DNA of 8,518 nt from Rhodanobacter sp. UBA5168 (lineage in GTDB: Bacteria > Pseudomonadota > Gammaproteobacteria > Xanthomonadales > Rhodanobacteraceae): contig DHXA01000068.1 of NCBI GenBank assembly GCA_002413455.1, positions 1 to 8,518 on the forward strand. The letters are read 5' to 3'. Below, one piece after another: positions 1 through 6,741 of the stretch. The notes under the pieces are model-generated. The model ran no database searches. It was not told the origin of the DNA and saw only the letters and a program-made list of their open reading frames with translations. The position numbers and the translations under genes are program-made. Position 1 is the stretch's first letter, and each line of letters starts with the position of its first letter.

Positions 1-388
1 CGGCGATCACCGCGCGCTTGCCGGTAGGCAACTGGGCCAGCGCGTCGGCGGCGTTGTCCACGATGATGATGTCGAAGTGCTCGACCCAGTAGCCGTGCGG
101 TGCCTGCGGCACCACGTGCCAGTAATCGCGCGGCTGCAGGAAGATCAACTTCGGCTTGCGACCCGGCGTGTAGGCGATCCAGCTGCCCGGCGTGTCGGTC
201 AGCGGCAACCAGTGCTTGAAGTGCGGACTCACCACGAACGGGTAGTCCTGGTCGTCCAGAAATTTGCGCAGTGGCGTGCCGGCGGCGATCAGCAGATGAT
301 CAAACCCACCCAGCGCGAGAGCCTGGTCGGCGCGCTCGCGCACGGTGGCCAGATGTTGCGGATACAGCGAGGCGAGTTGATCGTGCAT
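1..388 (-). CDS. pepQ: Xaa-Pro dipeptidase (prolidase) PepQ, N-terminal part, cut by window start
   Basis: Only the first 129 codons are present; the gene runs off the window start. The translation begins MHDQLASLYPQHLATVRERA and matches my memory of E. coli PepQ (start MESLASLYKNHIATLQERT) along the whole visible length, including FLDD.DYPF, the PHFKHWLPLT stretch, KPKL.F and the DYWH segment near residues 89-92. This is the N-terminal domain of the bacterial prolidase. The family enzyme is a cytoplasmic metallopeptidase that splits dipeptides with C-terminal proline. Its metal-binding and catalytic residues lie in the C-terminal pita-bread domain, which is outside the window, so activity cannot be judged. 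The ATG at 388-386 has a good Shine-Dalgarno AGGAG (CTCCT on the plus strand, 394-398) five bases upstream. It lies 184 bp downstream of the PilZ gene on the same strand, so it could be read through from it or have its own promoter. Confidence 0.93.
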   Translation of the reverse strand, partial: MHDQLASLYPQHLATVRERADQALALGGFDHLLIAAGTPLRKFLDDQDYPFVVSPHFKHWLPLTDTPGSWIAYTPGRKPKLIFLQPRDYWHVVPQAPHGYWVEHFDIIIVDNAADALAQLPTGKRAVIA

Positions 389-572
389 GAGGACTCCTGC
401 GGACGGCGGGCTGCCCGGTTTCCGGTCCGTCTGCACGCGTCGTGACGGCCGGGCGTGATGCGGGCCGCTTGCGCGCAGGGCCGGAACAGCCCGTGGTGAA
501 TTGGGGACGAATTGGGGACGGAAAAGCAGGCGCCCATGATGCCGCGCCGCCGCCGCTACTGCCAGCGAGGTC
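389..572. other. Intergenic spacer between pilZ and pepQ
   Basis: This 184-bp gap between two minus-strand genes holds the pepQ ribosome binding site at its left end and an 11-bp tandem duplication at 498-519, listed separately. I found no convincing intrinsic terminator (no GC stem followed by a T-run on the minus strand) and no good sigma-70 promoter. Short ORFs crossing it on either strand do not look like proteins. It is the longest non-coding stretch in the window. Confidence 0.6.
498..519. repeat. Tandem duplication of an 11-bp unit, GAATTGGGGAC
   Basis: The unit GAATTGGGGAC occurs twice back to back (498-508 and 509-519) with no mismatch, followed by GGAAAAG. It sits in the pilZ-pepQ spacer. 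GGGGAC-rich short repeats of this kind are, from memory, common next to REP-associated (Y1-type) transposase genes in Xanthomonadaceae and relatives, so this could be a remnant of such an element. It could equally be a local slippage duplication. The unit is about one helical turn, so paired protein binding on one DNA face is also possible. The repeat itself is directly visible; its meaning is open. Confidence 0.7.
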
Positions 573-920
573 TCAGGCCTGGCTCAGCCAGCTGTCCAGC
601 CGGGCGGCGTCGGCGTCGGTGATCGCCACGATCCGGTAACCGGCCCAGATCTGCCCCGAGCTGGCGGCCGCTTCGTGCCACTGCTCCTGAATGCCGACCT
701 CGATCGGTTGCGACTGGGCCAACAATCGGCCCGAACTGGGCAGGCTCATGCTGACCTGGTAGATCGCCTCGCTGCGTGGCGCCTGCGCGATGATCAGCAG
801 CATGCCGGTGCTGGACAGATTGCCCAGGTGCCCGATCGGCTCGCCGCTGATCACATCGGTCACAATGGCGTTGACGCTGGCGCGCTTGCGCTCGGCGCGG
901 CGCTGGTTGGGGGTACTCAT
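573..920 (-). CDS. Small PilZ-domain protein, predicted c-di-GMP receptor
   Basis: This 115-residue protein is a stand-alone PilZ domain. The N-terminal arginine motif RxxxR is present (R7 to R11, within a cluster running to R13) and the second motif, (D/N)xSxxG, is present as NLSSTG at residues 34-39. The C-terminal end has the usual PilZ finish, a strand (GYRIVAI) followed by a short helix (ARLDSWL). In this family those motifs wrap around cyclic di-GMP, so binding is predicted but not shown. There is no signal peptide or membrane segment, so it should be cytoplasmic. Its ATG overlaps the TGA of the upstream DUF1631 gene (ATGA, 920-917), and a Shine-Dalgarno GGAGG (CCTCC on the plus strand, 931-935) lies ten bases upstream inside that gene. 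Both support this start and coupled expression. It is not the type IV pilus protein PilZ by context; its output is unknown. Confidence 0.87.
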   Translation of the reverse strand: MSTPNQRRAERKRASVNAIVTDVISGEPIGHLGNLSSTGMLLIIAQAPRSEAIYQVSMSLPSSGRLLAQSQPIEVGIQEQWHEAAASSGQIWAGYRIVAITDADAARLDSWLSQA

Positions 921-3196
921 CGGCGCGCGGCCTCCGGTGGGGTGGGGCGTCGTGGCTCAGTGGTTTGGCGCAGGCTGGTGGTGAGGCTGCGCCAGGCGCG
1001 GTCGAACAGGCTCTCGGGCTGGGCCGGCACCTCACACACACGGCCGCTGGCCACCTCATGGGCCAGCTGGGCCAGGGTCATTTCCTCGCCGCGCTGGCCA
1101 CGCCGGCTGACCAGCAGGCAACGCCCGGACATCGGCGAGTACCAGGCCAGCTTGCGCCGGGCGATCTGTCCGGTGGTCGGGTCGATGAATTCGAACCAGC
1201 TGCCGAACGGCACTTCGCGCAGGTGTTGTTCGATGCGCCGCTCGCGCGGGCTGGGTTCCGGTGCTTGCACCGGTGCCGGATGGGTCGCTGCCGGTTCGTG
1301 TGGAGCGGACTGGTGTTCGCCTAGCCGCTGATGCTGTTTCAGGCGTAGGGCCAGGTCGGTGGCGCTGGGCAGGTCCACCGCGGGATCGGGCGTGCCCGCG
1401 CCGAGCAGCCGCTGCGCCACCTGCACGGCTTCCTCGGCATGCATGCCGATCTGCTGCAGGCCGGACTCGACCTCTACCTGCAGTTGCAGCCGGTCGTCCA
1501 CCGGCAGGCGGCCGAGCAGCTGATCGGTGATGGCCAACTGGGAGCAGAACGGCTCGCTGTCCTCGCCGTGCCGCAGCAGGGTCAGCGCCAGCACGTCGGA
1601 CCAGGCGCGATCGAGCAGGGCGCGCAGCAGGCCGCGCGGCGGCGATTGTGCAAAGCGTTCGGCCATCAGCTCGCCGGCGCGGTGGCGCGCCTGATCCAGC
1701 CGCTCGCGGCCCTGCGCCGCTTCCACATGGCGCCGTTCGGCCGATTGCGCCTTGCGAGTGAGCAGGGCGAGGTGATGTTCGATGTCGGCCAGCAAGGTGG
1801 TGTACAGGCCGGCGCTGGGCGCCTCCTGGCTGGCGCGGCTGACCAGCTGTTCGAGCTTGGTCGCCAGCGGCCGGTTGCTCTCGTCGTCGCTGCCGTCGAG
1901 CCAGTCGTTCGCGGCGGCGGTCACCGTGTCCAGCAACCGGCGCGCCGGGTGCTCGCGTTTCTCGAAGAAGCCGTGATCGGCCACCGCCATGCGCAGCACC
2001 GGCAGCTGCAAGTCGCTGAGCAGGCCATGGGCATTGCCGCCGTGCTGCAGTTGCTGGCCAACCTGCTCGAACAGTCTCGCAACCAGTTCCACCGTGTCGC
2101 CCTGTTCGCCGCTCAATTGCGTGCGTGGGGCACCTGCCGGCTTGCCGATGTTGAGCTGGGTCAGCAACTCCTCGCGCAGCCTCGCGGCACTGCGCAGTTC
2201 GCGGCTGGCGTGGTCGGTGACCTGGGCAAGGTGCTGCTGCAGCGCGCCCAAGGCGAATTGCAGCTCATCCTCGCTGGCGGCGCGACCCGTCGACTGGCCG
2301 GTGGCGCCGCCCTGGCTGGCGCGCTGTTGCGCCAGCAGGTCGCGCAGGGACTCCAGTACTTCGATCGACCCGCCGCCACCATTGGCCGGCTGCGTGCCGG
2401 GGCCGGCGGCGCCATGCACCGGCTCGACCGCGCCAGCGGTTTCGCTGGCGACCGGCTGCGGGCGTTTGCTGATGCGTCGCGGGATCGGAATGCTGCGCAG
2501 CTGGGGCAGGATGCCGTCGGCCTGCCATTGCGCATTGATGGTGGCGTACAGCGGCGCCAGCGACTGGATCACCGACTGATCGAAGTGATGCAACAGCAGC
2601 AGCTGATGTTGCAGCGGCAACTCCAGTTCGGCACTGGCCTGATGACATACCTGCCCCAGCGCATGCGGACCCAGCGGCAAGGCCGAGCCTTCCAGCGGTG
2701 GCGCACCGATCAGCGCGGCCATCCGGTAGCCCAGTTCGTACAACACACTGCTGTGGCGCACGTCGCCACGGGAGCCCAGTTGCTCCAGCGCCATCGACAG
2801 CTCCTGCTCGACGGTGTCCAGCAGCTCCAGCGATTGCCATGGCTTCACATCGGCCGCGGTGGCGGCGGGCTTGCTGGCGGCGGTGTCGACCTCGTTGATC
2901 GCGGCGCCCAGGCGTTCCATGAAGCGCTGTTCGAACGTGGTCCGATCCTGCAGCATGCGCTGCCGACTGCTGAAGCACTCCTGCTGCTCGCTCGATCGGC
3001 GGGCTTGTTCGGCCAGCACAAAAAGTTGCCGCTCGAACCCGCTCAGGCAACGTTGCAGCGGCTCGTGCAGCCCCTCCACGCAAAACGTGTAGCTGGTCTC
3101 GAGCAACCGTTGCGTGCGCGCAGGCCAGCGCGCGCTGCCGGGCCGGGAGCCCTGAAGCGGCGTGAGCGAACGACGTCGATCCTGTCCGACATCCAT
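917..3196 (-). CDS. DUF1631 family protein (759 aa), C-terminal module possibly PilZ-like
   Basis: I recognise this as DUF1631, a proteobacterial family of unknown function. From the ATG at 3196 the product is 759 residues. Residues 30-240 are mostly helical, with the conserved-looking segment VLYELGYRMAALIG (151-164). A Pro/Gly/Ala-rich linker covers about 240-275. Residues 276-620 are helical with coiled-coil character and include the family hallmark LPVLRMAVADHGFFEKREHP (398-417). A second Pro/Ala linker spans 628-650. A beta-rich C-terminal module spans about 660-725 (GSWFEF, KLAWYSP, GRCLLVSRRG). That module could be a PilZ-type barrel, but I see no NxSxxG motif in it. No signal peptide or membrane helix is seen. 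The open frame extends upstream to 3361 but would then overlap hemW by 88 bases. The ATG at 3196 has AGG eight bases upstream, and I saw no GTG or TTG in the frame of the gap above it. Its TGA overlaps the pilZ ATG. Confidence 0.88.
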   Translation of the reverse strand: MDVGQDRRRSLTPLQGSRPGSARWPARTQRLLETSYTFCVEGLHEPLQRCLSGFERQLFVLAEQARRSSEQQECFSSRQRMLQDRTTFEQRFMERLGAAINEVDTAASKPAATAADVKPWQSLELLDTVEQELSMALEQLGSRGDVRHSSVLYELGYRMAALIGAPPLEGSALPLGPHALGQVCHQASAELELPLQHQLLLLHHFDQSVIQSLAPLYATINAQWQADGILPQLRSIPIPRRISKRPQPVASETAGAVEPVHGAAGPGTQPANGGGGSIEVLESLRDLLAQQRASQGGATGQSTGRAASEDELQFALGALQQHLAQVTDHASRELRSAARLREELLTQLNIGKPAGAPRTQLSGEQGDTVELVARLFEQVGQQLQHGGNAHGLLSDLQLPVLRMAVADHGFFEKREHPARRLLDTVTAAANDWLDGSDDESNRPLATKLEQLVSRASQEAPSAGLYTTLLADIEHHLALLTRKAQSAERRHVEAAQGRERLDQARHRAGELMAERFAQSPPRGLLRALLDRAWSDVLALTLLRHGEDSEPFCSQLAITDQLLGRLPVDDRLQLQVEVESGLQQIGMHAEEAVQVAQRLLGAGTPDPAVDLPSATDLALRLKQHQRLGEHQSAPHEPAATHPAPVQAPEPSPRERRIEQHLREVPFGSWFEFIDPTTGQIARRKLAWYSPMSGRCLLVSRRGQRGEEMTLAQLAHEVASGRVCEVPAQPESLFDRAWRSLTTSLRQTTEPRRPTPPEAARR

Positions 3197-3273
3197 GCAA
3201 AAAACCTGCTGATCCCCCAGAGTGGCAAGTCTATGCCGGATGCCGTGGCCGCGCCATCGCCAGCCGGGGAGGT

Positions 3274-4455
3274 TCAGTCCAGAAAGCTGGCGATCACATC
3301 GTTGAGGAATCGCTGACCCAGCGCGGTGGTATGCAGACGCTGCGGATCGCCATGCAGCCAACCGCGCTGGCGCGCGTCGGCCAAGGCCTTGGCGATGCTT
3401 TCAGGAGGCAGGCCGGTACGCTCGGCAAAGGCGGCCATCGGCACGCCGTCGACCAGGCGCAGCGCGTTAAGCATGTACTCGAACGGAAGTTCGGCGACGC
3501 CCACCACGCCGTCGCCGCCCACGCGCGCCGCGCCGCCGGCTGTTTCCATATAGGCGCGCGGATGGCGGGTCTTCCAGCGTCGGCGCACCTGGCCGCTGGC
3601 CGCGTCGCTGAGCTTGCCATGGGCGCCGGCGCCAATACCCAGGTAATCGCCGAACTGCCAGTAGTTCAGGTTGTGCGCGCAACGCCGGTCGGGTTGCGCA
3701 TAGGCGGAGATTTCATACTGGCCGTAGCCGGCAGCGGCGAGCCGAGCCTCGCAGGCCTCCTGCATCGCCCAGGCGTGGTCGTCGTCGGGCAGCGGCGGCG
3801 GGTTGGCGGCGAACGCGGTGTTCGGTTCCAGGGTCAGCTGGTAGTGCGAAATGTGCGTGGGTTGCAGCGCGACCGCGCGTTCGACGTCGGCCAGCGCGCG
3901 GTCGAGCGTCTGTTGCGGCAGCGCGTACATCAGGTCGAGGTTGATGTTGGCGTAGCCGGCGTCTTGTGCCGACTTTACCGCGGCCTCGGCTTCACTGGCC
4001 GAGTGGATGCGGCCGAGCCGTTTCAGCTTGTCATCGTCGAAGCTCTGCACGCCGAAAGAAATACGGTTGACGCCGGCCGCCAGATAACCGTCGAAGCGAC
4101 CGTGTTCGACCGTGCCCGGGTTGGTTTCCAGGGTGATCTCGGCGTTATCGGCCAACGGCAGGCGCGCACGCACACCGTCGAGCAGGCGGTCGATCAGTTC
4201 GGGCGAAAACAGGCTGGGTGTGCCGCCGCCGAAGAACACGCTGATTACAGGCCGGCTGATGCCCGACCGGCCTTCGAGCGCCGCGGCGAAATCGATGCGG
4301 TCGGCATCCAGATCGGCCAGCAGGTGGTCGATGTAGTCGGAATAGGGCGGCGGCTCGCTGCGCAGCCCGTGCGAATTGAAGTCGCAGTACGGGCACTTCT
4401 TCACGCACCACGGCATGTGGATGTACAGCGACAGCGGTGGCGCAAGCAGGCTCAT
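3274..4455 (-). CDS. hemW: Radical SAM heme chaperone HemW
   Basis: This 393-residue protein is a radical SAM enzyme of the HemN-like group. The cluster-binding cysteines are C17, C21 and C24 (CVKKCPYC), followed by D25-F26 rather than a further cysteine. That CX3CX2CXF form marks HemW (formerly YggW), as opposed to the coproporphyrinogen dehydrogenase HemN, which has CX3CX2CXC. Other family marks are GGGTPS (76-81), ETNPGT (110-115), GVQSF (135-139), DLMYALPQQT (173-182), HNLNYW (261-266) and GIGAGAHG (273-280). HemW binds heme and is thought to deliver it to client proteins such as respiratory enzymes; it is not expected to make heme. Length is normal for the family (about 380-400). The ATG overlaps the TGA of rdgB (ATGA) and has no obvious Shine-Dalgarno, so translation probably depends on coupling to rdgB. 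Automatic annotation often miscalls this family as HemN. Confidence 0.95.
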   Translation of the reverse strand: MSLLAPPLSLYIHMPWCVKKCPYCDFNSHGLRSEPPPYSDYIDHLLADLDADRIDFAAALEGRSGISRPVISVFFGGGTPSLFSPELIDRLLDGVRARLPLADNAEITLETNPGTVEHGRFDGYLAAGVNRISFGVQSFDDDKLKRLGRIHSASEAEAAVKSAQDAGYANINLDLMYALPQQTLDRALADVERAVALQPTHISHYQLTLEPNTAFAANPPPLPDDDHAWAMQEACEARLAAAGYGQYEISAYAQPDRRCAHNLNYWQFGDYLGIGAGAHGKLSDAASGQVRRRWKTRHPRAYMETAGGAARVGGDGVVGVAELPFEYMLNALRLVDGVPMAAFAERTGLPPESIAKALADARQRGWLHGDPQRLHTTALGQRFLNDVIASFLD

Positions 4456-5051
4456 GCGTGCAGTTCGCGCAGCCGGTCGTGCAGCAGCGCGAGCGCCTGG
4501 CCGCGATGGCTCAGCCGGTTCTTCAGCGCGTCGTCCATTTCGGCAACGCTCAGGTCGTAGCCGTCTGGCAGGAACACGGGGTTATAGCCGAAACCGCCAC
4601 TGCCGCGGCCTTCGGCGAGGATGTGGCCGTGCCAGCGCGCCTCGGCGATCAGCGGGGCCGGATCGTCGGCGTGTTGCAACAGCACCAGCACGCAGATGAA
4701 GAACGCGCCGCGGTGTTCGTCCGGCACGCCGTCGAGTGCACGCAGCAGCTTGGCGTTGTTCGCCGCGGCGTCGCCATGGCCGCCGCTGTAGCGGGCCGAG
4801 TACAACCCCGGCGCGCCGTGCAGATGGTCCACGCACAGGCCCGAGTCGTCCGCCAGCGCGAGCAGGCCGCTGGCTTGCGCGGCGTGACGCGCCTTGAGCA
4901 GGGCGTTCTCGACGAAGGTCAGCCCGGTTTCCTCGGCGTCGGCGATACCCAGGCTGGCCTGGGGGATGACTTCAAGGCCGCTGTCGGCCAGCAGTGCGCC
5001 GAACTCCCTGAGCTTGCCGGGATTGCTGCTGGCCAGGACGATGCGCGACAT
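4452..5051 (-). CDS. rdgB: dITP/XTP pyrophosphatase (non-canonical purine NTP phosphatase) RdgB
   Basis: This 199-residue protein is an ITPase of the HAM1/RdgB family, which hydrolyses dITP, ITP and XTP to monophosphate plus pyrophosphate and so keeps deaminated purines out of DNA and RNA. Visible motifs are SNPGK (9-13, phosphate binding), E41 in AEETG, FVENALLKA (47-55), ADDSG (67-71, with the catalytic and metal-binding Asp pair), YSARY (84-88), GGFGYNP (152-158) and SHRG (181-184, purine-binding His-Arg). Length fits the family (about 197-200). The usual FGYDP reads FGYNP here (N157). It starts five bases after the rph stop, with an AGGG about ten bases upstream inside the end of rph, and its own stop overlaps the hemW start. 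The three genes rph-rdgB-hemW are therefore very probably one operon. Confidence 0.96.
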   Translation of the reverse strand: MSRIVLASSNPGKLREFGALLADSGLEVIPQASLGIADAEETGLTFVENALLKARHAAQASGLLALADDSGLCVDHLHGAPGLYSARYSGGHGDAAANNAKLLRALDGVPDEHRGAFFICVLVLLQHADDPAPLIAEARWHGHILAEGRGSGGFGYNPVFLPDGYDLSVAEMDDALKNRLSHRGQALALLHDRLRELHA

Positions 5052-5056
5052 CGGAC

Positions 5057-5788
5057 TCAGCCCTGCGCCAGCGCCGCGCGTTGCGCCGCGACCAGTTCGC
5101 CGATGCCTTTCTCGGCCAGCGCCAGTAGCGCGTCCATCTCGTCGCGACGGAATGCATGGCCCTCGGCGGTGCCCTGGACCTCGATGAAGCCGCCGCCGTC
5201 GTTCATCACCACGTTCATGTCGGTGTCGCAGTCGGAGTCCTCGGCGTAGTCGAGATCGAGCACCGGCCGGCCCTTGTAGATGCCCACGGAGACCGCGGCG
5301 ATGGCTCCCACGATCGGGTTGCGCTTGAGGTTCTCGCGCTTCATCAGCAGGTTCACCGCGTCGACCAGGGCCACATACGCGCCGGTGATCGCCGCGGTGC
5401 GGGTACCGCCGTCGGCCTGCAGCACATCACAGTCGAGCGTGATCACGCGCTCGCCCAGAGCCTGGCGGTTGACGCAGGCGCGAAGGCTGCGGCCGATCAG
5501 TCGCTGGATTTCCATCGTGCGGCCGCCCTGGCCACCACGCGCGGCTTCGCGCTGCATGCGGGTGTTGGTGGCGCGCGGCAGCATGCCGTATTCGGCGGTG
5601 ATCCAGCCCTCGCCCTTGCCACGCAGCCAGGCCGGCGCGCGATCCTCGATGCTGGCGGTGCACAGCACGCGGGTGTCGCCGAAGCTCACCAGCACCGAAC
5701 CTTCGGCGTGGCGGGTGTAGTGGCGTTCGATGCTGATGGTGCGCAGCTGGTCGCTGGCGCGGCCACTGGGACGGGTGACGGGGTTCAT
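5057..5788 (-). CDS. rph: Ribonuclease PH
   Basis: This 243-residue protein is RNase PH, the phosphate-dependent 3'-to-5' exoribonuclease that trims tRNA 3' ends and acts on structured RNA as a ring hexamer. The translation opens with RPSGR and is recognisable throughout: [12 protein letters not shown] (63-74), [16 protein letters not shown] (88-103), [20 protein letters not shown] (119-138), where GGTR includes the phosphate-binding R130, and [15 protein letters not shown] (178-192), which carries the catalytic aspartates. It is not the truncated, inactive form known from E. coli K-12; the C-terminal part through GTAEGHAF is intact. Length is normal (about 238-245). The ATG at 5788-5786 has AGGA (TCCT on the plus strand, 5795-5798) six bases upstream. 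In E. coli rph is followed by pyrE; here rdgB and hemW follow. It is divergent from yicC. Confidence 0.97.
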   Translation of the reverse strand: MNPVTRPSGRASDQLRTISIERHYTRHAEGSVLVSFGDTRVLCTASIEDRAPAWLRGKGEGWITAEYGMLPRATNTRMQREAARGGQGGRTMEIQRLIGRSLRACVNRQALGERVITLDCDVLQADGGTRTAAITGAYVALVDAVNLLMKRENLKRNPIVGAIAAVSVGIYKGRPVLDLDYAEDSDCDTDMNVVMNDGGGFIEVQGTAEGHAFRRDEMDALLALAEKGIGELVAAQRAALAQG

Positions 5789-5877
5789 GGTGATTCCTGG
5801 CGTCGCTTGGCCGGATTGGGCAAGGCGGGACCGGAGAGTTTACCATTGCGCTCTTTCCCCACGTCCGGACGGCCACG
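5789..5877. promoter_or_regulatory. Divergent promoter region between rph and yicC
   Basis: These 89 bases separate the start codons of two divergent genes, so both transcripts must begin here or inside the opposite gene. The only AT-richer core is around 5837-5849. On the plus strand it offers TACCAT (5841-5846) as a weak -10; on the minus strand TAAACT (complement of 5837-5842) is a slightly better one. Neither has a clear -35 at good spacing. The two candidate -10 elements overlap, so the promoters, if these are right, would share or compete for the same DNA. The promoter assignments are guesses; that the region must be regulatory follows from gene orientation. Confidence 0.5.
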
Positions 5878-6741
5878 ATGATCCGCAGCATGACGGCTTA
5901 CGCCAGTGCCGAAACCACCGGTCCCGCCGGCACGCTCAGCTGCGAGCTGCGTACGGTCAACCACCGCTATCTGGAGCTGAGTCCGCGCTTGCCGGACGAA
6001 CTGCGCAATTTCGAGTCGCAGCTGCGCGAGCGGGTGGCGGCGAAACTGTCGCGCGGCAAGCTTGATCTGACCGTGCGCCTACGCGGCGGCGATGCACGCA
6101 GCGAATCGCTGCAGGTCAACAGCACGTTGCTGTCGCGACTGTCGGAACTGAATCTGGACATGACCGCGCTGTTTCCCGGCATGCAGGTGCAATTTACCGA
6201 ATTGTTGCGCTTCCCCGGGGTGATGCAGCAGGCCGAGACGGATCCGGAAGCACAGCAGGCCGCGCTGTTCGACGTGCTCGATCGCGCGCTGGATGCGCTG
6301 ACTGCCACGCGCGAACGCGAAGGCGAGAAGTTGGGCGAGATCCTGCGCGACAAGCTCGACGGTATCGAGCGCGTGGTCACCGACGTGCGTGGCTGGATGC
6401 CGGAGATCCGCACTGCGCTGCGGGCGCGGCTGGAAACGCGACTGGCCGACCTCAAGCAGCCGGTCGAGCCGGGCCGGCTCGAGCAGGAGCTGGTGCTGCA
6501 GATCACCCGCACCGATGTCGACGAGGAGCTTGATCGGCTCAGCACACACATCAGTGAGACGCGGCGGGTACTTGGCTTGCAGGAACCGGTCGGTCGCCGG
6601 CTGGATTTCCTGATGCAGGAATTCAATCGCGAGGCGAACACGCTCGGCTCCAAGTCGGTCGACGCGCGCAGCACCAACGCCGCGGTCGAGCTGAAGGTGC
6701 TGATCGAGCAGATGCGCGAACAGGTGCAGAACATCGAATGA
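5878..6741 (+). CDS. yicC: YicC family endoribonuclease
   Basis: This 287-residue protein is full length (E. coli YicC is also 287). The N-terminal YicC domain opens with MIRSMTAYASAE and has ELRTVNHRYLEL (24-35) and the FESQLRERV.AKLSRGKLDL stretch (45-64). The middle is helical. The C-terminal DUF1732 domain shows the family pattern: ITRTDVDEELDRLSTHISE, then VGRRLDFLMQEFNREANTLG and a final MREQVQNIE. The E. coli protein has been described as an endoribonuclease that takes part in turnover of the small RNA RyhB; the role here is inferred from family. The ATG has a weak Shine-Dalgarno-like GGACGG five bases upstream (5867-5872). The preceding spacer is short, and the open frame is closed at its end by a TGA that overlaps the gmk start. 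The divergent yicC/rph arrangement is the same as in E. coli. Confidence 0.95.
   Translation: MIRSMTAYASAETTGPAGTLSCELRTVNHRYLELSPRLPDELRNFESQLRERVAAKLSRGKLDLTVRLRGGDARSESLQVNSTLLSRLSELNLDMTALFPGMQVQFTELLRFPGVMQQAETDPEAQQAALFDVLDRALDALTATREREGEKLGEILRDKLDGIERVVTDVRGWMPEIRTALRARLETRLADLKQPVEPGRLEQELVLQITRTDVDEELDRLSTHISETRRVLGLQEPVGRRLDFLMQEFNREANTLGSKSVDARSTNAAVELKVLIEQMREQVQNIE

Noticed and set aside
556..1059. 167-codon minus-strand frame overlapping pilZ in another frame
   Set aside because: It overlaps both the PilZ gene and the end of the DUF1631 gene, is Arg/Ala/Pro-rich, and has no domain match, whereas the 115-residue frame has clear PilZ motifs.
1439..3316. 625-codon open frame on the plus strand opposite the DUF1631 gene
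   Set aside because: The opposite strand holds a recognisable DUF1631 protein. Long antisense frames are expected in GC-rich coding DNA, and the translation is Gln/Arg/Ala/Leu-rich with no recognisable domain.
3197..3361. Upstream extension of the DUF1631 protein to an ATG at 3361
   Set aside because: It would overlap the end of hemW by 88 bases. The extra residues look random, and the ATG at 3196 has a plausible Shine-Dalgarno and gives a normal family length.
3274..4455. Annotation as oxygen-independent coproporphyrinogen III oxidase (HemN)
   Set aside because: The cysteine motif is CX3CX2C followed by D-F, not CX3CX2CXC, and the length and GAGAHG signature fit HemW.
3331..4560. 409-codon plus-strand frame opposite hemW
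   Set aside because: Antisense shadow of hemW, with no domain I recognise and no start signal.
5862..5871. Perfect 10-bp palindrome CGTCCGGACG just upstream of yicC
   Set aside because: Several 10-bp palindromes are expected by chance in a window of this size, and it overlaps the probable ribosome binding region. Not enough to call an operator.
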